A stretch of 64,000 nucleotides of DNA from the IMG/VR virus record IMGVR_UViG_3300027746_000020, positions 1 through 64,000 of that record. One strand, given 5' to 3'. Source of the stretch: a virus. Below the pieces are notes generated by a model. It worked only from the letters and a program-made list of their open reading frames with translations. It did not search any database and was not told where the DNA came from. Both the position numbers and the translations under genes were made by a program. The number at the start of each line of letters is the position of its first letter. Positions within the stretch are counted from its first letter, which is position 1. Of this stretch, positions 1 to 8,556 are shown one piece after another.

Positions 1-320
1 CCAATTTCAGAACGGGGGGGGGGGGGGATGGGCTCCTGATCCTGCATGGCGGCTGCGTGGTCGAAGGTCCACGACCCTGAATCCCCTCGCGACACCGGCA
101 CAACGGGTAGCTCGGTGTGGGACGGGTGCATCGAGGAGTCGCGCAGCAGGACGAGATAGGGGACCAGGAGCGGAATGCTTTCCACAGCAACCTGGACAGG
201 GACACGGACGCAATTCTCATCGTCGCAGATAAGACCTACTTTGAATGAAGTGCGGTCATGACTGAGATGGGCTTCGACAAGCCGTAGATACACAGAGGGT
301 GAATTTGAGGTATGGGGCAC
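1..320 (-). CDS. Partial hypothetical protein running off the left edge
   Basis: An open minus-strand frame begins at a GTG (318-320) and stays open to base 1, giving about 106 residues. It reads through a run of 14 G at 14-27 (a Pro run in the protein). An in-frame stop lies a short way upstream of the start. I do not recognise the family; the only notable motif is CDDENC near residue 35. If the homopolymer length is wrong, the end of the frame is wrong too. No Shine-Dalgarno site is evident. The other frames here look less protein-like. Confidence 0.35.
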   Translation of the reverse strand, partial: MPHTSNSPSVYLRLVEAHLSHDRTSFKVGLICDDENCVRVPVQVAVESIPLLVPYLVLLRDSSMHPSHTELPVVPVSRGDSGSWTFDHAAAMQDQEPIPPPPRSEI

Positions 321-397
321 GACGTCGAGGTTGGAATGTGATGCAAGCTACCTCATCACGACATCTGGGATCTGCTGATCGAGTGAGAAGCAAGGCA

Positions 398-1081
398 TTA
401 GGTCAGTTCATTGATCAACTCTTCTTCTGTTGCGGGACCACCCAATGCTCCGATCAGCTTTGTTAATGCAGGAATTTCGTTGACTAGCTGTTCAGGAGTC
501 CAGACAGTTTCTGATCTGGCCACTCTGGTGATGAGGTCCAGCCGGTCTACGTCTTTAGCTGGATAGTAAAGTCTTAGAACTTTGTCCATATCTTCGTAAA
601 TGTCATAACCTTCAACTGAGATAAGCCGCCTAAAGGTTTTAGCCCAGCTCCTGGAGATAGTAGTGGCGTCGTCCTCTGTGTAGAAAGACGCAGACAGGTC
701 TATGTCTTTGGGCACCCGTTGCCCACAGAATACCTCAAACCACCAACCCGATGTTGGAGGAATCCCGTCCTCGATAATACAGTACCCATTGGTATAATGA
801 TTGCTGCTTGTAGTCCCTGGTATCAGCTTCTTCTCTGTGACATATAGGTGCAAGTACCTATTTAACTCAGCAATAGCGAGAAACGTTCTGGGGCCTGGGC
901 TGAGCAACTTGCCATGGCGGAGCCCTGATATCTGGGATGAGTGCAGCCATGCGGTTCCCCCAAGAGCGCCTCGGGCTAAATGTGTCATTACTGGGTGGCT
1001 CCATTCGTTTGTGTCCATCCAACGAGTAAACAGTTTTGCAAAGGTGTGAACACCGTTGTTGTAACTGTCGATAGTTACCAT
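398..1081 (-). CDS. Probable HTH DNA-binding regulator, candidate phage repressor
   Basis: 227 residues, of lower GC than most of the window. Residues about 48-75 (SSQISGLRHGKLLSPGPRTF and following) read like an XRE-type helix-turn-helix that begins with a Ser-Gln-Ile recognition turn. The remainder (residues 100-227) is a mixed fold I do not recognise. The ATG at 1081 has AAAGG about 7 bases upstream. It is divergent from the replication operon that starts at 1401, with about 320 bases between them, which is the usual place for a lysogeny or early-switch regulator. The repressor role is inferred from HTH plus position; a host-derived regulator is the alternative. Confidence 0.55.
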   Translation of the reverse strand: MVTIDSYNNGVHTFAKLFTRWMDTNEWSHPVMTHLARGALGGTAWLHSSQISGLRHGKLLSPGPRTFLAIAELNRYLHLYVTEKKLIPGTTSSNHYTNGYCIIEDGIPPTSGWWFEVFCGQRVPKDIDLSASFYTEDDATTISRSWAKTFRRLISVEGYDIYEDMDKVLRLYYPAKDVDRLDLITRVARSETVWTPEQLVNEIPALTKLIGALGGPATEEELINELT

Positions 1082-1400
1082 GACTTGACCTTTGCTGTAA
1101 AAACCATTTTGACGCTTTTGAGCTGGTTGTGGTGTTTACTGGACGCTTTCAGATATTACCACAACTTGATCCTAAAACTGGATGCGGAGCGGTTCTGCGG
1201 CACATAAGCAGCGGATCCGATGTGTATTGTCGCTCTCAACTGAGGCTTTGGTCATGCCGGCATCCTAACCATTTCAGGGAGGGGCGACGTAGGATCAGAC
1301 GGCTGGGCTCGTCCCGTGCAGCAAAAAAAAGGCCCACCCCGTAGGGGCAGGCCCGAATGCTGACGATGAGTCCAGCGAATCTCACCTGCGACTTTACCTC
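1082..1400. promoter_or_regulatory. Divergent intergenic region upstream of the replication operon
   Basis: About 320 bases without a convincing gene. The half next to the 227-residue regulator is AT-rich with TTGAC-like boxes (around 1084 and 1111) that could serve either direction. The half next to the primase holds the hairpin annotated separately at 1323-1353. Short open frames here give atypical proteins. I infer promoters for both flanking genes but cannot fix a start site. Confidence 0.4.
1323..1353 (-). terminator. Intrinsic terminator, minus orientation
   Basis: Read on the minus strand, GGCCTGCCCC-TAC-GGGGTGGGCC forms a 10-bp stem with two G-U pairs and is followed by eight T. It lies between divergent genes, so it ends no visible minus-strand gene. 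It may block antisense transcription from inside the primase gene, or attenuate a longer transcript toward the regulator at 398-1081. Confidence 0.7.
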
Positions 1401-4109
1401 ATGGCTGCGGATCCCCGCAATGGCTCGGACGACCAACAGGTGCCCGAGGACAAGGTGCTGCCAATAGGCACAGCCCGCGACATGTTTGACAAGAAGGTCT
1501 TTCCTGATGATTGGGCACTGATTCCCGTTGCCGGAAAGGACACCTTTCATAAAGGGTGGACGGACAGCAAGATCGAGCGGAAGAACATGCTGTCGGCTCT
1601 GGTGAGCGACAGCAGGTATCGAGGGCTAGGGGTTGTGACGGGTGCCCTATCAGGCGGGCTGATCGCCCTTGACATTGATGGGCATGAGGCGGATGCCAGG
1701 TACAAGGCGATCTCGGGGGAGGAGTATCAGCCCTATGGGGAGGAGACCACGATGTCGTGGACCTCTGGGAAGCCGGGGCGGCGGCAGTTGTTGTGGAGGG
1801 TGCCGGAGGCCCTGGTCCCGCAGTTGAGCCATGTGATCTCGCTGATCCTGCTGGAAGGCGGGGTCTGGTGGAGCGGGAAGGGCAGGCAAAACGAAGACGA
1901 CCCGATGAACCGCGCTCCGAAGGAGGAGCTGGTGCTCCGGTTCAACAGGTGCATGTCGGTTCTGCCGGGGAGCCCTCACCCGGACACAAAGAAGAGGTAC
2001 AGGTTCCTGCAGTACAACGGCGGGAAGCCTGCCGAGGCTCCGGCGTGGGTGCTTGATGTCCTGCGGTCCCGGCTGAAGCCGTCTGAGTGGCTGGCTGAGG
2101 ACGATCTCAAGGAGTTGGAGTCGGAGGTTGGGCGGACGCAAGTTCCGCCAAGGCAGTTGAGAGGCTGGTTCTTCAAGGACGAAGTCCAGCAGAAGCTGCA
2201 GCCGAGGCTGACGGATCTGGTCTTCAAACACTCGGTGTTTGATAAGTTTGGCTGGGAGGAGAGGGGTGGGAGCAAACCGCAGTTGATGAATGGCTGCCCT
2301 TGGCATGACAGCAGCAGCGGAACTTCGTTCCAGGTGAATGCGGAGAATGGCTGCTGGGATTGCAAGAGTTGTGGGGTTGGTGGTGATTCATTGGACTTTA
2401 TCCATAAGATTGAGACCAATGATATGTACGCCTCCCGTCCTGTTGGTTCGGAGCTGGAGCGGTATATCAAGCCGATTGCTGAAGCGCTTGGTTACCGCTA
2501 TCCAGAGGATCTGCTTATCGTCCAGAAGACGACTGATGTCCCTAGGGAGATCATCTCCGGGGTTGAATTGCTCGCTAGAGCAGAGAAGATTATCAAGGAG
2601 GTACGAGACCCTGCGGAGCAGTTCATTGCGCTGTCAGATCTTGCGGATATGACTGGGCGGATGCGGCTGACACCGACGAAGATCAAGGAGCTTGTGACAA
2701 GGCACAAGCAGTTCACGAAGAACAAAGAGATCGGTCTGCTGCGGGATCCAGATTGGCGGAAGGACGTCTCCCCGGAGGAGCACATTATCCCTGGTTTGAT
2801 TCGACGCCCTTCGCAGGTTCTCCTCCATGCTCGGGGTGGAGTCGGGAAGACGGAGACGGCCATTGCTTTGGCGAAAGCCATTGGTACGGGGTCGTCGATC
2901 AAGATCCGAGGGATCGAGGTGCAGTGCAGGCAGGGGAATGTTTTGTGGATCTCCAGCGACCAAAACAAGTCCCGGTTGGATGCTCAGTTGAGCGCTCAGG
3001 ATATTACTGAGGCGAACTCCGGCTGGTTCTACTTTGTAGAGAACTGGAAGACCGACCTTCCCCGAGAACTGGCAGAGATTATCAGGAAGGTTGAGCCGGT
3101 GTTGGTTGTCATCGACAGTCTGTCTTCATCGCAGGATGAAACCGGAGTGAAGGAGAACGAGGCTGAATACGCTTCCCCGCTCTATGCGCTTTCTGTCAAT
3201 AACGGGGATCTTAGTTCCGACTTTGGTTTTCCATCCTGCGCGATCCTCTGGATTCATCACAACACTAAAGACGGAGCGAAGTTCCGGGGGACGGATCGCA
3301 TCAACAACGCTGTCGACGAGACCTGGGAGTTGAAGGATCTCTCGGTTGAGCAGGAGGCCACCTTCGGTGTGAACTCCCGGCTGATGCAGATCGGCAAATC
3401 CCGGTATGACCGGAGTGGGGATCGGATGTTGATCCAGCGGGATCTGGAGCTGAACTACAGCATCGAGGATCTGACTCCACTGCTGGAGAGGGAGGGGGTG
3501 AACCGGACTGGCGACATCAGCCCCCGGAGCCTGGTGCTTGCTGCAGTGACGGACTCGGGGGAAGAGGGAGTTACGCCGAAGGCGATTCGGGAGTTTGTCA
3601 TGCACCGGATGGAGGGTGCTGGACAGGAGGATTTCCCGTCACGGTTTGCGATTGCAAAGCACCTGGCTGCATGGGAGAGAGCCGGGATGGTGGAGAGAGT
3701 TGGGATGACCGCTTCCGATGCTGGGCAGGGAGGACGGCCCACATTGTTGTTCAGAGTGCCTCGCGGGGAGAGATCAAAAGAGGGGGGTACAAACTTCGAT
3801 GTAGACGACCAGAACACATGGGGGGAGGGCCTTTTGAGGTTTGTGTCGGGTTTGTGTCCAGCCCCCCGGAACAGACCCACGGACACAAACCTCCCCGAGG
3901 TCGAAGAGGGTGACCAAACCGATCCAGGGAGGTTTGTGTCAAATGGGCCTGCAGGGGACGGAAGCGAGGAGGGTGACACAAACCTCCCCCCTGTCCCCGA
4001 GAGCGATCTGCCCCTGTCGGGAGGTTTGTTACCCCCTTCTGCGGCCCACCCCCGCGAGGGGATGGCTGGCTGGCTCGATGCCTTTGGCGGTGGGTCAACC
4101 GATTCGTGA
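1401..4109 (+). CDS. Primase-helicase: PrimPol plus RepA-like ATPase
   Basis: 902 residues. The N-terminus resembles the bifunctional primase/polymerase domain: GxxSGGLIALDIDG around residues 81-94, with the Asp-Ile-Asp metal pair at 91-93, and SGKPGRRQLLWRVP near 122-135. A CHC2-like zinc finger follows (CPWH near 299, CWDCKSCG near 318-325). A RepA/AAA_25 helicase core has Walker A GGVGKT at about 479-484 and Walker B VLVVIDS ending at Asp572. The C-terminus holds a winged-helix-like stretch and a long acidic low-complexity tail. It would synthesise primers and unwind DNA at the fork. The tail is encoded by repeats (3836-4031) that may be an origin. First gene of the replication operon; no strong ribosome site precedes the ATG. 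Confidence 0.9.
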   Translation: MAADPRNGSDDQQVPEDKVLPIGTARDMFDKKVFPDDWALIPVAGKDTFHKGWTDSKIERKNMLSALVSDSRYRGLGVVTGALSGGLIALDIDGHEADARYKAISGEEYQPYGEETTMSWTSGKPGRRQLLWRVPEALVPQLSHVISLILLEGGVWWSGKGRQNEDDPMNRAPKEELVLRFNRCMSVLPGSPHPDTKKRYRFLQYNGGKPAEAPAWVLDVLRSRLKPSEWLAEDDLKELESEVGRTQVPPRQLRGWFFKDEVQQKLQPRLTDLVFKHSVFDKFGWEERGGSKPQLMNGCPWHDSSSGTSFQVNAENGCWDCKSCGVGGDSLDFIHKIETNDMYASRPVGSELERYIKPIAEALGYRYPEDLLIVQKTTDVPREIISGVELLARAEKIIKEVRDPAEQFIALSDLADMTGRMRLTPTKIKELVTRHKQFTKNKEIGLLRDPDWRKDVSPEEHIIPGLIRRPSQVLLHARGGVGKTETAIALAKAIGTGSSIKIRGIEVQCRQGNVLWISSDQNKSRLDAQLSAQDITEANSGWFYFVENWKTDLPRELAEIIRKVEPVLVVIDSLSSSQDETGVKENEAEYASPLYALSVNNGDLSSDFGFPSCAILWIHHNTKDGAKFRGTDRINNAVDETWELKDLSVEQEATFGVNSRLMQIGKSRYDRSGDRMLIQRDLELNYSIEDLTPLLEREGVNRTGDISPRSLVLAAVTDSGEEGVTPKAIREFVMHRMEGAGQEDFPSRFAIAKHLAAWERAGMVERVGMTASDAGQGGRPTLLFRVPRGERSKEGGTNFDVDDQNTWGEGLLRFVSGLCPAPRNRPTDTNLPEVEEGDQTDPGRFVSNGPAGDGSEEGDTNLPPVPESDLPLSGGLLPPSAAHPREGMAGWLDAFGGGSTDS
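3836..4031. repeat. Cluster of direct and inverted GGGAGGTTTGTGTC repeats, candidate origin/operator
   Basis: Six copies of the core AGGTTTGTGTC or close variants lie in about 200 bases: plus orientation at 3836-3847, 3848-3859, 3927-3940 and 4019-4031; minus orientation at 3881-3894 and 3975-3988. They sit inside the primase reading frame and impose a low-complexity tail with recurring TNLP and RFVS. The arrangement recalls the iterons inside lambda gene O. A partial copy (AGGTTTGTGT) lies at 58193-58202, just upstream of the promoter at 58152-58180. The function as origin or operator is inferred. Confidence 0.65.
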
Positions 4110-4119
4110 TCGTGAGGGC

Positions 4120-4149
4120 TTGCCACCGGCTGCCTGATGTGGTTACAAT
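4120..4149 (+). promoter_or_regulatory. Sigma-70-like promoter inside the replication block
   Basis: TTGCCA (4120-4125), an 18-base spacer, then TACAAT (4144-4149), just after the primase stop codon. Expected start of transcription is about 4156, driving the small RHH gene and the helicase and polymerase genes behind it. Confidence 0.6.
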
Positions 4150-4188
4150 GCGGGTGTGCTGAAGGTTGATCCCGGCACACCCTTTTTC

Positions 4189-4368
4189 ATGCCTGTACTC
4201 AGCCCCAACTCCGAGCTTGTCCCGTTGTCAGTGTACGTCTACCCGGAACAGAAGGAGTTCCTGCTGTCTCAGGCAAGGGGCCGCGCTTACTCCATGAGCA
4301 ATGTCGTCCGCGACATGATCCGGGATCGCCAAGTTCAACACGAATTTCCATCGCTAGACAACAAGTGA
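4189..4368 (+). CDS. Small ribbon-helix-helix (CopG-like) protein
   Basis: 59 residues from the ATG at 4189. The segment LSVYVYPEQKEFLLSQARG followed by a short turn and SNVVRDMIRDR has the beta-strand, helix, turn, helix pattern of ribbon-helix-helix DNA-binding proteins. An in-frame GTG at 4156 would add 11 residues but coincides with the expected transcription start, so I prefer the ATG. Its stop overlaps the GTG of the next gene, suggesting translational coupling. Likely a small autoregulator of this sub-operon (inference). Confidence 0.6.
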   Translation: MPVLSPNSELVPLSVYVYPEQKEFLLSQARGRAYSMSNVVRDMIRDRQVQHEFPSLDNK

Positions 4369-5795
4369 CTGCCACTTTAATCAGGGAAAAGACCAAAAGC
4401 TGCAAAGTCAAGAATGTGCTTAGTAATCTTGGGGAAATTCTGGAACGTGCCGGTTACCCCAAGCTGACCGAAGATCAGATAGCTGTCGTCTCCGACATTG
4501 TGGAGAAGATGGCTGCAGGTGACACAACCGACTTTGTCGCAAGCCTGCGTGGTTCTGCAGGAACAGGTAAGACAGTGTTGTTGGTGGGGCTGATCGTCGC
4601 GCTAGACATCCTGGGGTTGAAGGTCGTTGTTACCTCCTTTACCCACAAAGCTTGCAGCGTGATCGACGTTCACATGAAGAACATTGGACGTCACATGCGA
4701 GGTACGGTCGAGCCGCTTACGTTGCACAGGCTTTTGAATCTGAAACCGCAAAAGGCAGAGTACGGCAAACCGGAGACTTTCACACAGGTGCGACCTCCAG
4801 AACTGAACGACATCGACTTTGTGCTTGTCGACGAATGTTCGATGGTAGGCAAAGACCTTGTCTTTCACATCGAGAAGAGCATTATCGAAACCGGAATTCC
4901 GATTCTCTATGCTGGAGACGCTTCACAGTTGAAGCCGATCAATGAGGATTCGTTGTCTGCAACGTTCAAGACTCCGCTCAAGTACAAATTGACGGAGATT
5001 CTCCGACACGACGGGGCGATCCTGAACCTAGCGACGAAGATCAGGACCATGAAATATCTACCCCAGGTAGGTCCAGCCTCGGGGGGTGGGACAGATGTGA
5101 TCGTCTACAAGAGCGGCGAGTTGCTGGAAGAAGCCTGGCTGCAGTCGGTATTGAACACGGATCGGTGCGAAGATACGGTCATGTTGACCTACATGAACAA
5201 ACACCGGAGGGCATTCAACCGTCAGGCGCGAATCGTATTGATGGGTGAGGACGCTCCTCGGTTTGTCGAGGGTGACACACTGCTGACTTTGTCTCCAATC
5301 TTGCAGGACGACAAGGTTCTGTATAGCAACAACGAAGACGTCCATATTGTTCGACCTCCTGACCTGATTGATGATTTCCGACCTATTCATGATCTGGACT
5401 TCACTTGCTCTGCTTGGAGGATTTTCACTGAGAAGGGTGTGAAGCTCTATGTCCTGGAAGATCAGGAAGAAATTGATAAGTTCAACAAGTACATAAAGGC
5501 GCTTGGGACGGAGATCTCTAAGGAAGCAAAAGCTGCCAAGGGTGGTTCCTACAATGGCATTCGCGCCGCGAAGCGCCGTTGGGCGACGGAGTATTTCCCC
5601 CTAAGAGCGTTCTTCGCTGACGTCGACTTCCGCTATGCGCTGACCATTCATAAGAGCCAGGGCAGCACTTTCCGTTATGTCTACGTCAACGATGACTACA
5701 GGAAGGCACGGGATCAGCAACAGCAGCTTATGTATGTTGCGGTAACGCGAGCTGCCCGTGAGGTTCACCACCTTGACACACGGGTTTCTGTCTGA
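4365..5795 (+). CDS. SF1 DNA helicase, Dda/RecD-like
   Basis: 476 residues. Walker A GSAGTGKT at 63-70, motif II VDECSM near residue 155, motif III-like YAGDASQLKPI, and C-terminal motifs LTIHKSQGSTF and YVAVTRA make this a superfamily 1B helicase close in plan to T4 Dda and RecD2. Such phage helicases move 5' to 3' on single-stranded DNA at forks or during recombination. It starts at a GTG overlapping the previous stop, and its own stop overlaps the start of the polymerase gene. The length is normal and all helicase motifs appear intact. Confidence 0.85.
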   Translation: MTATLIREKTKSCKVKNVLSNLGEILERAGYPKLTEDQIAVVSDIVEKMAAGDTTDFVASLRGSAGTGKTVLLVGLIVALDILGLKVVVTSFTHKACSVIDVHMKNIGRHMRGTVEPLTLHRLLNLKPQKAEYGKPETFTQVRPPELNDIDFVLVDECSMVGKDLVFHIEKSIIETGIPILYAGDASQLKPINEDSLSATFKTPLKYKLTEILRHDGAILNLATKIRTMKYLPQVGPASGGGTDVIVYKSGELLEEAWLQSVLNTDRCEDTVMLTYMNKHRRAFNRQARIVLMGEDAPRFVEGDTLLTLSPILQDDKVLYSNNEDVHIVRPPDLIDDFRPIHDLDFTCSAWRIFTEKGVKLYVLEDQEEIDKFNKYIKALGTEISKEAKAAKGGSYNGIRAAKRRWATEYFPLRAFFADVDFRYALTIHKSQGSTFRYVYVNDDYRKARDQQQQLMYVAVTRAAREVHHLDTRVSV

Positions 5796-7756
5796 TGGTC
5801 AAGCTTACCGACAGCCACAGTTTCTTCAATTCTCCTAGTCAGAACAAGCAGCTCGCCGAAGAGCTTTGGACTCTTTGCACAGTCAAAGGCCCTGTCGGGT
5901 TGGACACTGAGACTCTCGGGCTCGATCCACTCAAGGATCGGGTTCGGTTGATCCAACTCGGCACCGCCGATCACTGCATCATCGTTGACCTCGACGGCTG
6001 GCGATCCAGGGATGCCGAGGGAAACATCATCCGGGCGGTGCCTTGGGGGAAGCCGGGGCTGAAGGAACTGAAGATCATGCTGGAAGGGGCGCAGCCCAAG
6101 GTGCTCCAGAACGCAGCGTTCGACCTCAGCATGCTCCGGGCTGAGGGTGTGGTGGTGAAGAGTCCGATCTTCGACACGATGATCGCATCGAAGATCATCA
6201 CGAATGGGACGGAGCATAAGAACGATCTGGGAGCTATCGCTGCTAGGTATCTTAACATTCACCTACCCAAGGAACTGCAGAGAGCTGACTGGGGTGGAGA
6301 GATCACCACAGACATGTTGGGATATGCGGCTAGGGACGCCAAGGTGCTGCCGCTGCTGGTCGCTCCGATGTCGAAAAAGCTGAAAAGCAACGTAGTAACA
6401 ACCCATTCTACGGTTTCGCTCTTCGATGTTTTCTGCTTGGAGATGCAAGCGCTGCGCCCTGTCTCCTACATGCAATGGCATGGGTTTAAGTTCGATAATG
6501 CGCGAGCGCTGAGGCTCAAGGCGGAACTTGAGCTAAACGCGGATCGCCTTAAAGCAGCGTTTCTCAGTGCTCTCGATGAGGTTCTTCGCCAGCGTCACCC
6601 CGAGGACGAGACTAAATGGCTGCCTAGAGATCCTGATGGGAGCATCAATCTGCGGAAGAAGAATGTTGGGAGGGGGCAGCATAAGCTGTTGGCTGGGTTT
6701 AACCCAGGCAGTACACAACAGATGTCTAAGGCTTTTACCGATGCGGGGATTATTCTGCCTCCGGCCAAGCCTGTTAAAGGTAAGCCCGCAGAACCCGGTA
6801 AGGTCTCCCTCGATCAAAATCTTCTCGCCTTTCTCCGCAGTGACTACCCGCTGATTGACAGCTACATGACCTGGAGCACTGCGGATACCCGCGTCTCCTG
6901 TGTTGAGACATTGCTGAAAGCTGCAGCGAAGCATGGAGATAGGATCCACTGCAGATACTTGCAGATGGGAACCGCGACGGGGAGACTAAGTGCAAACGAG
7001 CCTAATCTTCAGCAAGTACCTAAAGAGAAAACATTCCGCTCTTTGTTCATTGCTGAACCTGGCTACAAGTTAATCTGCGCTGACTTTAGCCAAGTTGAGC
7101 TGCGTGTTGCTGCTGAGCTTTCGCGGGAACCGCGCATGATCCAGGCTTACGCGGATGGAAGAGATCTTCACACTGAGACCGCTTCTTCAATCGCGAGAGT
7201 TCCGTTAGAGGAAGTCACTAAAGCGATGCGGACTTCTGCGAAGATCGCAAACTTTGGACTGCTCTATGGCGCAGGTGCTGCGACATTTCAACGTCAGGCA
7301 TTAGCTCAATACGGAATTCTCTACTCCATGAAGGAGTGTAAAGAGATTGTCGAGGGTTTCCGGCTTGCTTACCCCACGCTCTATGAGTGGCAGCAACAGG
7401 AGGGACAGTCCCGTTCCACAGCCGTTTTCACCCGGTACGGGCGGAGAAGGATCCTCATTGGGTTCAATGACAAATACACCGTTCGGATCAATACTCAAGT
7501 CCAAGGGACCGCTGGGGACATTGCTAAGATTGCTATGGCGATGTTATGGGAACAGTTGACCGATGTTCCTGAAAGCGATGCTCGCCTCATTTCCTCCGTC
7601 CACGACGAGCTGGTCATGGAAGTCCGCGAGGAACTCGTCGAGGAATGGGCAGTGACCCTCAAGAGCTGCATGGAAAACGCCGGAGGCGTGGTCTGCAAAC
7701 TCACCCCCATCATCGCTGAGGTCGGCATCGGCGACACCTGGGCGGACGCGAAGTAG
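5795..7756 (+). CDS. Family A DNA polymerase with proofreading exonuclease
   Basis: 653 residues. Exonuclease motifs: Exo I LDTETLGLDP (36-45), Exo II around QNAAFDL (about 105-111), Exo III YAARD (about 178-182). Polymerase motif A ADFSQVELR (about 429-437), motif B RTSAKIANFGLLYGAG (about 479-494, with Lys and Tyr in place) and motif C HDELVMEV (about 603-610). Both active sites look complete. The size and architecture fit T7-like phage replicative polymerases. It overlaps the helicase gene (TGATG) and ends the operon. Confidence 0.92.
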   Translation: MVKLTDSHSFFNSPSQNKQLAEELWTLCTVKGPVGLDTETLGLDPLKDRVRLIQLGTADHCIIVDLDGWRSRDAEGNIIRAVPWGKPGLKELKIMLEGAQPKVLQNAAFDLSMLRAEGVVVKSPIFDTMIASKIITNGTEHKNDLGAIAARYLNIHLPKELQRADWGGEITTDMLGYAARDAKVLPLLVAPMSKKLKSNVVTTHSTVSLFDVFCLEMQALRPVSYMQWHGFKFDNARALRLKAELELNADRLKAAFLSALDEVLRQRHPEDETKWLPRDPDGSINLRKKNVGRGQHKLLAGFNPGSTQQMSKAFTDAGIILPPAKPVKGKPAEPGKVSLDQNLLAFLRSDYPLIDSYMTWSTADTRVSCVETLLKAAAKHGDRIHCRYLQMGTATGRLSANEPNLQQVPKEKTFRSLFIAEPGYKLICADFSQVELRVAAELSREPRMIQAYADGRDLHTETASSIARVPLEEVTKAMRTSAKIANFGLLYGAGAATFQRQALAQYGILYSMKECKEIVEGFRLAYPTLYEWQQQEGQSRSTAVFTRYGRRRILIGFNDKYTVRINTQVQGTAGDIAKIAMAMLWEQLTDVPESDARLISSVHDELVMEVREELVEEWAVTLKSCMENAGGVVCKLTPIIAEVGIGDTWADAK

Positions 7757-7778
7757 TCGCAATACAAGACAATCCTGC

Positions 7779-7784
7779 TACACT
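7779..7784 (+). promoter_or_regulatory. Candidate -10 box for the small gene at 7805
   Basis: TACACT at 7779-7784 lies about 20 bases before the ATG at 7805. The upstream -35 match (around GTCGCA at 7756) is weak, so the support is the -10 alone and the position after the polymerase stop. Confidence 0.3.
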
Positions 7785-7804
7785 GAGATAGCCGAACTAT
7801 TCCC

Positions 7805-8020
7805 ATGGCTGCCTCGCTTCACCAGGAAATCCGCCGCGACGTTTCGTCCGCCCTCGGGGAAGCGCAGTCTGAGAACTGCTGGGTTGAGGCCGGTATCGCC
7901 ATCGAGGTTGTCCGCCAGCGCCTTGAGCGGCACTTTCGGCATGTCATGTTCCAGAGCACGGATGATGGTGAGGCAACCCCCGGCGACGAGTACATTCGCA
8001 TGCTCCTAACTGGCTTGTGA
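7805..8020 (+). CDS. Small hypothetical protein
   Basis: 71 residues, mostly predicted helix (residues 5-45), acidic toward the C-terminus. Not recognised. It lies between the polymerase and the cyAbrB homologue with its own candidate promoter, so it may be an early accessory or regulatory protein. Confidence 0.5.
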   Translation: MAASLHQEIRRDVSSALGEAQSENCWVEAGIAIEVVRQRLERHFRHVMFQSTDDGEATPGDEYIRMLLTGL

Positions 8021-8038
8021 GATTGACCCGTTCAGGGG

Positions 8039-8067
8039 TTGTCTGATCGGCATCCATGACCTATGCT
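8039..8067 (+). promoter_or_regulatory. Sigma-70-like promoter of the cyAbrB gene
   Basis: TTGTCT (8039-8044), a 17-base spacer, TATGCT (8062-8067). Transcription would start near 8074, about 23 bases before the GTG start at 8097. Confidence 0.6.
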
Positions 8068-8096
8068 GAGAGGGTCTTTTTCACACGACGCCCACA

Positions 8097-8537
8097 GTGT
8101 CCACTGCTATCTCCGGTCGCGATCTCGTCACCCTGGTCAAGGAAAATCCTGAAGCCGGTCACCAGGAACTCGCCGCTATGGCTGGTTACACCCGCACCAA
8201 CCGGAAGGGTGAGGAAGTGATCAGCATAGACGCCTTCAAGGATGCTCTTCTGGTGGCCAAAGGTGTCAGCATCAAATCCGAAGTGCGTGGCCGTGCGGCT
8301 GCCAATGAGACCACTGTCCACGCCGCTGGCGGCATCTTGATCGGCAGCATCTACGCCAAAATGGCCGGTGTAGGCCCTGGTGATGTCTATTCCATCACCG
8401 TGTCGGCGGAGACCGGCCAGATCGTGCTGGATGTCATCTCCCGAGTGGAGGGTTCCCCTCGACCGTTCAAGGTTTACGAGCGTACTCTGAAGGCCAAGGA
8501 TACGGCTGAACTCAGCACCGAGCCTGTAGCCGCCTGA
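8097..8537 (+). CDS. cyAbrB-type transcriptional regulator
   Basis: 146 residues. The plan matches the cyanobacterial AbrB family. Residues about 6-50 contain the SGRDLVTLVKENPE and AAMAGYTRTNRKGEE segments, which parallel the family's conserved K-E-x-x-x-x-x-A-x-x-x-G-Y region. Residues about 80-115 form the C-terminal AbrB-like strand region GILIGSIYAKMAGVGPGDVY. Host cyAbrB proteins act broadly on nitrogen, carbon and cell-envelope genes. A phage copy could reprogram host transcription or control lysogeny (inference). It is a single gene with its own promoter (8039-8067) and a strong terminator (8557-8587). GTG start; an upstream ATG in frame is lacking. Confidence 0.8.
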   Translation: MSTAISGRDLVTLVKENPEAGHQELAAMAGYTRTNRKGEEVISIDAFKDALLVAKGVSIKSEVRGRAAANETTVHAAGGILIGSIYAKMAGVGPGDVYSITVSAETGQIVLDVISRVEGSPRPFKVYERTLKAKDTAELSTEPVAA

Positions 8538-8556
8538 TCGGTTAAGCTCCGAGTAG

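Noticed and set aside
7-213. Minus-strand open frame of 68 codons at the left edge
   Set aside because: Arg/Pro/Cys-rich and out of frame with the longer, more protein-like frame 1-320.
1357-1395. Hammerhead-ribozyme-like CTGACGATGAGTCC
   Set aside because: The core is not the required CUGANGA and no stem II or GAAA follows.
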